DNA of 64,000 nt from Clarireedia homoeocarpa (Eukaryota > Ascomycota > Leotiomycetes > Helotiales > Rutstroemiaceae): positions 186,001-250,000 of the forward strand of contig LNKV01000015.1 of NCBI GenBank assembly GCA_001465935.1, in the 5' to 3' direction. The notes beneath the pieces were generated by a model. That model saw nothing but the letters and a program-made list of their open reading frames with translations. It was not told the DNA's origin and searched no databases. This document shows positions 56,946 to 64,000 of the stretch, piece after piece; the stretch's first letter is position 1, and each line of letters begins with the position of its first letter. Made by a program: the position numbers and the translations under genes.

Positions 56946-57865
56946 ACATAAACATTCTAAGACGCAACAGAAACCCTATCACCGACTCCGAGTTATACAG
57001 CATTAGCAGCGAGTATGTGAGATGCAAAATCTGCATGCCATCCGAGTCAAGGATAAAGGTGTCTGAACTCGAGCCGCACTTCGCTTTATGCCATACTGAA
57101 TGCCGAGGCGCAGTACTGCAGCTACGGCCAAGGGATGTCTTCCGAACAGAACCGAGGCTAGCGAATTCCGCGCTGTGGTTAAATGTCTATCTGATGACCT
57201 CGAAGCTGCAAGGACTGAGGCCAGAAGGCTCCAAAACACGTCAAGACCAATGCTGGGAGCTGGAGTGAGGGTAGAATTGAGCATCAAAGTGAATCAGTTG
57301 TTGGAAGAAATAAAAGCTGACAATGAAGAAAATTAAAAAGTTGGACGCAGAGGCAAGAGAGCTGGCTCCCATTATAATTATGACTGCGGAAGAAAGCAAT
57401 AGGTTCAGTGGAAGGGGGTATGGATATGATTGGAATCGTAGTAGCGCTGATCAATTGGATGAATTTCCGGCCAGCGCATCTCGGAATGGGTGATCGAACC
57501 GAGAGGCAAGAAGACGAGCTCCTAGCACCGGTTAGACTCCTCGGCACCGTAGCAGGTTTAACCAGGATATAAATAGAGGTAGAAGTGATCGGGAGTCAGT
57601 TGAACCTAGTAGAAGTAGAGCTCAGAGACGTGAAATGGAAGGTCAAAATGGAGATGTTGACGATAGACGCGATCGCGGACGTAGTAGTGGAGGTGCTAAC
57701 AACAGACCTGAGAGGGAAGGTCAAGGTGGAAATATTAACAACAGACGCGATCGCAGACCTCATGGCGGTGATGGAAACAGAGAGCATCGAAACAGAGCTG
57801 GTACTAGTAGGCCCGAAGTAAGACCTCTCAAAGTATCATTGACGTATCACACTACGTTTGTTTAA
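56946..57865 (+). pseudogene. frame-broken second zinc-finger copy
   Basis: Protein-like segments continue in three different frames. 56957-57110: RRNRNPITDSELYSISSEY, then a finger C-x2-C-x14-H-x4-H (CKICMPSESRIKVSELEPHFALCH). 57130-57336, another frame: a helical block (VVKCLSDDLEAARTEARRL ... VNQLLEEIKADNEEN). 57324-57492, a third frame: KKIKKLDAEARELAPIIIMTAEES then Gly/Tyr-rich sequence to a TGA. 57545-57865: an Arg/Asp/Gly-rich tail (NNRRDRRPHGGDGNREHRNR) whose composition mirrors the N-terminus of copy 1. Either several introns or frameshift decay would explain this. I found no clean splice set, so I favour a decaying copy with low certainty. Confidence 0.4.
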
Positions 57866-58356
57866 AACTTTCAAGTCAAGAGAAAACAGACTTGAAGCTA
57901 TTCGCAAATTTTGGGGATAACCTTACGTTCTGCCGAAACCCCAACCAGTACATCTGAATCGCCATATGACAGACATAACACTTCGTAAAATTTCACCTCA
58001 ATCCTCCCCTCACGGTCTCGTCAAAAAGTCCCGTATGAATATTATCTTACGGATATCGGGGCCACTGGGCCAGACCAAGCCGCATCGAAGGCCATCCGGT
58101 ATATCTTACGATCTTCCCAAGCCACCTAGTTACGTATACTGGCGCTTACGATGGAAGCATAAAAAACAGGAAAAGACACTAGTATAGATAAATTAGAAGG
58201 CTCTCTCTCTCGTTTTGTTTTATTCCGGTGTAGACTACTCTGGTTGTTCGTCGGAACTAGCTACTCAACTTATAACTTCCAAAGTTACACACACTACTTC
58301 TATCAGCACTTCATCTACCTAAACTCACCACACAATCTCTTTGAATTCCCAAAAAC
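57866..58356. other. intergenic stretch between zinc-finger copies 2 and 3
   Basis: About 490 bp with a CT run at 58202-58212. It presumably contains the promoter of the gene at 58357. Confidence 0.5.
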
Positions 58357-58695
58357 ATGCCCTTACTCTTTAAGTTCTCAAAAATACCTAAATCTGATGA
58401 GGGTTCAGATAAAAACAACAACCGCTCCGGAGAACGCAGAGTACACCGTGAGAGAAAGACAAAAGAACAGGGACCAAAGAAGAAGCAGAAGGAGCATACT
58501 GGGGCCTCGGACTCGCACACACGAGGCGAGAAGCGCAGAGAGTGTAATTTAGACAAGTGTAAAAATTTATCATTCCAGTCTAAGGGAAAGCTGATGGGGC
58601 ACTATATGGAGATACATCCGGACTCCCAGGAGGCTAAAAAGGCGACGGAATATATGCAGCGGAAGCTTGGCGAAGACAAAGTGGCACGCCGTTAA
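58357..58695 (+). CDS. small basic C2H2-type zinc-finger protein, unrecognised (copy 3)
   Basis: Intronless, 112 residues, product unrecognised. After a short N-terminus (MPLLFKFSKIPKSDEGSD) comes an Arg/Lys/Glu/Asn-rich region to ~residue 60, then the finger C63-x4-C68-x13-H82-x4-H87 (CNLDKCKNLSFQSKGKLMGHYMEIH). A charged helix follows (DSQEAKKATEYMQRKLGEDK). The SKGKLMGHY core matches the SKLENHY and SELEPHF cores of the two upstream copies. It is very basic, so nuclear or nucleic-acid-bound is plausible (inference). Confidence 0.6.
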   Translation: MPLLFKFSKIPKSDEGSDKNNNRSGERRVHRERKTKEQGPKKKQKEHTGASDSHTRGEKRRECNLDKCKNLSFQSKGKLMGHYMEIHPDSQEAKKATEYMQRKLGEDKVARR

Positions 58696-58979
58696 TGTGA
58701 TGCTTCGTGCGGTGGTTGGTGAGTGATGGATGAGCTGGGAGAGTAGTTTGTTGCCAGGAAGGAGGCAGTATTTGTGTGGGAAATGAGGTGCTTAATACGT
58801 TACTGTCGATACTCAGCGAGCACCTGAATAATGAAGAAGAATTGCACTTGTACGAAATACCACTATGTTTCCTTACTTCATATCGTGACCCGGGCTAAGT
58901 ACGAACTTGAGACATCTTCTTCCTAGCGAGTCCTTAAATTCGATCTCATAACACACAGCTTGCTTCACACTCTCTCCAT
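58696..58979. other. short intergenic region between convergent genes
   Basis: 284 bp, presumed 3' UTRs of the zinc-finger gene and the flavoprotein gene. Confidence 0.5.
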
Positions 58980-60771
58980 TTATATGCCAATCATACCAAC
59001 AATCTCCTCTGCACACCCCACACTGCATTGATATCCACCTCCGGAGTGCCCATAATTATGTAGAATCAATACCCCATCCATTGTTTCCCCCTTCTCAACC
59101 CTCGCGCCTCCTTCCCTCGCAGGTCTAAACCCCACATTCACACTCACTACATCAAACCCCTTATTCCCAACCGCAGCCCCATTCCCATCCGCCTTCTCAC
59201 CTCCCACCTCCCTAATCAACCCCTCACCCCACCCCAGCCCCTTCACCCTCTCCAAAATCCTCCCCGTCAACTCCTCCTCCCTCGCCTCGTCCCACTTCCC
59301 CACCTGCTTACACCCACCCAACACCGTAGTCCCAGATCCCGGCCTCGGTATTACATAACACAGTTCCTCTTCCCTCCCCGGCACCCCAACAAAAGTGTAG
59401 CATTTCTCTGCCTCTCCTTTCACCAGCACCGTCTGCCCTCTAATGGGATACAACTTCCCTGCTTCGTCTTCTGGGAGGAACGATCTTGCCGCAAGACCCG
59501 CGCAATTAACTAGGATATCGATTTGTTTTGAGAGAAGAGATCGCGCATGTTGGATAATACCCTCCAGTCCATTTGCCGTGGGGAGAGTAGCACGGGTGAT
59601 GGTTCCGCCTAGGGAGATGACTCTATCGCTGAGGTATTGGAGATAGACATTTACATCCACGCAGATGGTTTGGTATTTCACTGCTTTCCGAACATCCCAG
59701 CCCTGGCCCATTTTTTCTGTGAACATTGTTTTCTTATGAAGATCCATCACAGGCTCTTCGTAACCTTCAACTAAATCTTCGAACCACACACCTCCCTCGT
59801 CGATCTCTTTCCCGTGATATTCGTTGCCAAGGAAGTAGTTACATTCGACGAAGGCCATACCCATGGGATTCTTCTCTCCGGTCGATTTGTATCGGTTGAT
59901 TTCCTTTCGCCAAGCTAGGTAGGTTGCTCTCTCCCAGTCTCGAACTTTTTTTTCAGGATCAGGACCAGGACCCCCGCCGCGGGAGGAGTGACTTCTCCAC
60001 TATTGTCTTGTTAGCAACAATAACCTATTCGGAAAGCGACATTGAAGAAACCATAAGGAGGGAAATGAAACCAAAGAATAATCAAGTCCAAAACCGCCGG
60101 AGCCAACCGAAAAGCAGAGAAAATTCAGATCAACCAGCCCAAACCACCATCGGCTCCAGATTGACTTCTGCAGGCACTATATGCCAGACCTGGAGAGGTG
60201 TGTAACTGACTCAGCAGTGATCACATAACCACACCATGAAAGCCACTTGTTAACACCATCTATCTCCATCCATCCATCCATCCATCCATCCATTCATTGC
60301 CTCCTTCCCACCGTTCTTGTAAACATCCCCACCCTTCCGGCAGTCTTAGAATACAAAGTTTTGCTTTTCCGCTCCCATTCGCACCAGTTGATATACTACA
60401 ACGATCCACTCTCCCTTCCCCTTTTTCAAAACTCAACCCCGAAAACCTCAACACTACGTTCCGACCCCCAATCCCAAACCCATACTCCAAAATCACCAAG
60501 AAGGGGGGGAAAAAAGAAAAGAAAAGAAAAGAAAACAAGAAACACTCACATCCGCCCCCGCCCACGGCGAGCAAAACCTCGTATCCCTATCCCCCGGTAA
60601 ATGCTCCCCCACGACCGTCACCTCCACCTCCACATCTCCATCCACCTCCCCGCCCTTCTCCCCCCTCTTCTTCCTCCCTCCCGCCTCCAGAATCGACACC
60701 GCCGTCTGCAACCCCGCAATCCCCGCCCCCAGCACAAGCACACGTTTATTCTTCTGCATCTGGCTCGACAT
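58980..60771 (-). CDS. D-amino-acid-oxidase-like FAD flavoprotein
   Basis: Exon 1 is 60771-60550 and exon 2 is 59999-58980, giving 413 residues. N-terminal FAD-binding motif VLVLGAGIAGLQTAVSILEAG, then DTRFCSPWAGAD joined across the intron to WRS, reconstituting the conserved SPWAGA(D/N)W motif of D-amino-acid and D-aspartate oxidases. Other landmarks: DILVNCAGLAARSFLPEDE, LYPIRGQTVLVKG, VIPRPGSGTTVLGGCKQVG and the C-terminal ILHNYGHSGGGYQCSVGCAEE, where the family contacts FAD and substrate. It differs from typical DAO in the residues just after the motif, with a Gly/Pro-rich insertion. There is no C-terminal SKL, so peroxisomal import is not obvious. The intron is 550 bp, unusually long, and contains a CCAT microsatellite and CT-rich tracts. 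The gene is strongly GC-rich, unlike most neighbours. Confidence 0.88.
60265..60292. repeat. (CCAT)n microsatellite within the DAO intron
   Basis: About seven CCAT units. Confidence 0.9.
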
Positions 60772-61764
60772 TTTCCCGGAGCTTGACGACAAAAGGCGGT
60801 ACGTACGAATAAATGAGTACAGTACAGTACAGTCCAGCAAGCCCAGCCCAAACCCGCAACAAAAATCGTTCAAACCCAATTTCCTCTCCTTTCCTTTCCT
60901 CTCCCCTTCTTTCCTAGTCTCCCAGATTAGTTATACATATGCAAATAAAATAAATCAGAATAAGATCCCATCCATCCAACCATCTATCTATAACTAACTT
61001 ACTTACTTTTACTGTAACCAACTTAGAGCAACTCAAACTCAAACTCTCACTTCCCTACAACACATATATCCAAAGCAGACACAAAAATCAATTCCAGACG
61101 CAAAATAAAACCAAAGAAGGAAGGAAGGAAGGAAAGAAAGAAACAAACGGCATCAAATATCCAACTTAACTTATCTCGCTGCCTAAACTAACACACACAC
61201 ACTAACACCAAAAGCAAGCACATACATACGTGATCAGTAGGATACGAGGATATGATTTGATTTGATTTGATGGAACTTGCTCAGTACTTACTGTAGAGTG
61301 CGCGTAAATATTACGATGATGATGATGATGATGAGGCGGCCGTTGCGATATCGGAGGGAGGAGATTGAGGTTGTGGATTTGGATTTGGGTTTGGGGAAAA
61401 CAAAAAAAGTTCCAGCCAATTATATGTAAGCAAGAAAGACCGAGTTGAGTATCCTGTTGCATAGAGGGGAAGGAAGGGAGGGGCGGGGGAATACATTTCA
61501 AAGGAGTTTTTTTATTTTTGCTGCTGCTTCTTTTCTCTTCTTCTTCTTCTTCGTCTTCTTTTTGATATGAAGATATGAAGTAGGTTGGTAGGTAGTGTAA
61601 AGTACAATACAATGTATGCTTCGTGCGGTTCATCCCCCCCTTCCTTCTAACTTATTCTACAATGCATGCAATTCATCTATCATGCCCAACATTTCCCGCA
61701 GACTATGCATACCATACCATGCAATACGATAACATCATTCCCCATCCCCCTACAAATCCCCATC
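60772..61764. other. intergenic stretch between the flavoprotein and mL46
   Basis: About 990 bp, likely containing the flavoprotein promoter and mL46 3' end. It includes (GAAGGAAG)n near 61116-61140 and a (GAT)n run at 61315-61335. No gene. Confidence 0.55.
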
Positions 61765-63045
61765 CTACCTATCCGCCAACATCCCCCTTACCTGACTCCA
61801 ATACCTCGGCGTAACCAAGCCCTGCAACTCCCCTTTCGTAACCCACTTCCAATCACTAACCCCCATCTCATTACCCTTCAAATTCGCTTGCCCGGCCATG
61901 ATCCTTCCTTTCATGAAGAAGACCTTTTCGCCTTTGCGCGAGAACTTCTCAGACGGCTCGATGGTGCTGAAGCCTATGGGTACATAGCCTACGATCCATG
62001 TGTTCATGTTTGTGCCAGCGGTTTGGCGGAGGATACGTTCTGCTGCCTGTTGGGGGTGTTAGTTCTTGCAGTCTTTTGAGAGGGGGTTCTGTTTTGGGAG
62101 GTATGGGATGAGATAGTATATAGACGCAAAAGGCCAAAAAAAAAAAAAAAAAAAAAGAACAAAAAAAAAACCAGGTAAACAAACCGTATGCAACATCTCC
62201 CTCCCCACTATCTCCCCTCTCGGGAACCCCCAAGCATTCTCCCCTTCCCTCCCCCCCTTCACAACCAAATACAGCGTCTCCGCCAACCTCCTCTCCAAAC
62301 TCCTTTGATCCCCCTTCCTATCCGCCTCCGTCTCCCTCGGAAAAATCTCAATCCCCTCGACCTCCTCCCCGCTCGTCTCGTCCCCCCCCACCGCCTCCTT
62401 CACCAGCTTCTCCCTCACCTTGTCCGGCTCCGCCAGATCGCTCCCAACAAGCACCTCGTCATGCCACCGCTCCTCGCCATAAGCCTGATACCCGCCCAGA
62501 TCCCTCCCCGCAACGCCATTGCGCTCCTTCCTGTACTTCTTCCACGCCGCTTCGGCGGGGGTGTCGTCCTTGAAATAGAAGTATTGAGTGAAGGGCAGGG
62601 CGAGACGCTCGTTGAGGCGTTTTTGGTAGAGGAAGAAGGATTTCTCAAAGGGGGTTTGCTCGGGGGTGAGGAGGGGCGGCCGCGAGAGGACGACGCCCGT
62701 AGAGATGCTGTAGGTTTTGTCGGCGGGGGAGGGGGAGACCGGGGGGAGGTTCTCAATGTGTGGTTTGTGTGAGGGAGGGCCAGAGAGGGGCTTGAAAGAT
62801 GAAGCTGCGATGGCGTATGTACGGGTCGTCGTGGAGGGGAGAAGGTGTGTGTATTGTCTGGAGGTTGTTGATGTGCGAGGACGTGCTATGGATGAATCTG
62901 CAAGTGTAAATTTGGTCAGTTTTGCTCCTTACTGCGGTCATAAATGATATTCGACCAATTGATCGCAAGAAGAAGCATATGACATACTTAACAATCTCGC
63001 CGCAGCGCGACCGCAACCTCTACTACTAGCCGTCATAATTGCCAT
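61765..63045 (-). CDS. MRPL17: mitochondrial large-subunit ribosomal protein mL46 (MRPL17, nudix-like)
   Basis: This is a component of the mitochondrial 54S ribosomal subunit with a nudix-derived fold. Exons 63045-62988, 62897-62185 and 62046-61765 give 350 residues. The N-terminus has few acidic residues and is Arg/Ala/Ser/Thr-rich, fitting a targeting presequence. Family segments: SISTGVVLSRPPLLTPEQTPFEKSF, then LYQKRLNERLALPFTQYFYFKDDTPAE, a nudix-like core WGFPRGEIVGREMLHTAAERILRQTAG (nudix box without full catalytic residues), MNTWIVGYVPIGF, and YWSQVRGMLADR at the C-terminus. The second intron (62047-62184) carries a long poly(T) run on the sense strand. Donors are GTATGT and GTTTGT. 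Confidence 0.92.
62139..62170. repeat. poly(A) tract in the mL46 second intron
   Basis: Runs of 22 and 10 A, near the second intron donor (poly(T) on the sense strand). Confidence 0.9.
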
Positions 63046-64000
63046 ATGATTTCTTCCCTAACTCTCGACTCTCGACTCTCTCTACCTCAAGCCCAGTGCC
63101 AAAAATTCAGAAAATCCCCAGCTGACTAATCAACCTACCCACCCGCACTAGCGCCCACGACATAAAAGAAAAAACTCTTTGTTAGGACTTCTCTTCTCTC
63201 TCTTTTTTTTTTTTTACAAAATAAATCTCACGGCATCAATCCTTATCATCAAGACCCGTCTCAACCCAGAACGTCCTGATCATTTATAGGTGCCTAGAAT
63301 ACATGTATAATTCAGGCTTTTTTCGCTAGCGGTACCTACGTTAATTTCTCCACGGGAACTGTTAGATAGCGACTGTTGACATTCTTTTGCTTTTCTGTTA
63401 CGATTTTGGTTATGTTGTGAAGTGAGCTCACGGCCCTGAGGGTTGTTGGTGATGAATGGACACTGCTGTTGGCTGCGAATCGACTTCATGAAGCAGAAAG
63501 GGTGAAAAGAAGAATTGGTTTGGCACTTTTAGAGAGAGTATTGAGCTAGAAAAATGAAACAATCAATCACAATCCGCGAAAACCACCTATCAGTCTTCAG
63601 CCTGCCTGCATCACTCCATCGCCGTCGCGAAATTTTGCCATCTACAGTAGTAATCACATTCATAGGAAGTCTCACACCAAATCACATTCCATCTCGCGCA
63701 ATTCTATCTGGAAGACTTGGATTTCAACATACACCTGTATTTATGTCTATTCGATTCCATCCCCATTTTCACTCCTATCTCCTTTCCATAACTCGCTACC
63801 CCCTACATAGATAGAAAACACCAATATATTTAGGTTGCTTTCAATCCCACCTCACCGCAAATAGCTGAAACCCATCAATCTATCAAACAATGGTATCCTA
63901 GATAGACCCATCAATACCATACCACGCTATCCTATTTTGCTCCATTAACACCATATGTAAAAGGGAACAAATTCCCTTGCCCAAATTTCAACCCATAGAA
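63046..64000. other. gene-free right end
   Basis: About 950 bp. The first part is the mL46 promoter. A plus-strand frame at 63554-63814 shows no family. Nothing else is supported. Confidence 0.55.

Noticed and set aside
1..64000. tRNA genes, CRISPR arrays, intact transposons
   Set aside because: No cloverleaf-type B-box/A-box pair, regularly spaced repeats or transposase/reverse transcriptase frames were seen; a tRNA could be missed by eye.

Overview
This 64 kb window comes from the nuclear genome of a filamentous ascomycete (Pezizomycotina). The genes carry short spliceosomal introns, mostly 50-80 bp, with GTATGT/GTAAGT-type donors and CTAAC/CTAAT branch sites. The proteome is fungal (EPL1, calcineurin B, COQ8, GtaA-type glutaminase), and a lone dispersed 5S rRNA gene is present. 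Gene content and the 5S sequence make a leotiomycete of the Botrytis/Sclerotinia kind most likely, but that is an inference without any database search. There is no operon logic, CRISPR array or recognisable intact transposon.

Layout. 0.3-3.6 kb: divergent EPL1 (-) and calcineurin B (+). 3.6-15.3 kb: an 11.7 kb gene-free stretch packed with micro- and minisatellites. 15.3-16.6 kb: a conserved Gln/Pro-rich protein of unknown function, followed by another 3.5 kb gene-free repeat-rich stretch. 20-33 kb: a dense housekeeping block: mitochondrial uS9m (-), eEF1B-gamma (+), an FCP1/NIF-domain protein (-), RRP36 (+), COQ8 (-), ES2/DGCR14 (-), PP5 phosphatase (+). 35.4-36.7 kb: a Dfm1-type derlin (+). 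37.2-38.4 kb: a toxin-like gene (-) interrupted by an in-frame stop. 38.4-44.5 kb: gene-free apart from a 5S rRNA gene (-) at 40.1 kb. 44.5-47.2 kb: a secreted GtaA-type glutaminase with nine exons, one only 12 nt long. 49.5-53.0 kb: a membrane-anchored FAD oxidoreductase (-) and a saccharopine-dehydrogenase-like oxidoreductase (-). 54.4-54.9 kb: ribosomal protein eL43 (+). 56.3-58.7 kb: a group of small, unrecognised Arg-rich zinc-finger proteins, one member apparently frame-broken. 59-63 kb: a D-amino-acid-oxidase-like flavoprotein (-) and mitochondrial ribosomal protein mL46 (-).

The conserved genes fall into information processing (NuA4 acetylation, splicing, rRNA processing, cytosolic and mitochondrial translation), signalling (calcineurin, PP5), ER quality control (derlin) and ubiquinone biosynthesis (COQ8). 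The accessory part (37-60 kb) holds the more unusual material: the broken toxin-like gene, the zinc-finger mini-family, an 84-bp tandem duplication and the isolated 5S gene. All exon boundaries were derived by hand from reading frame, phase and splice signals, and no alignment was run.
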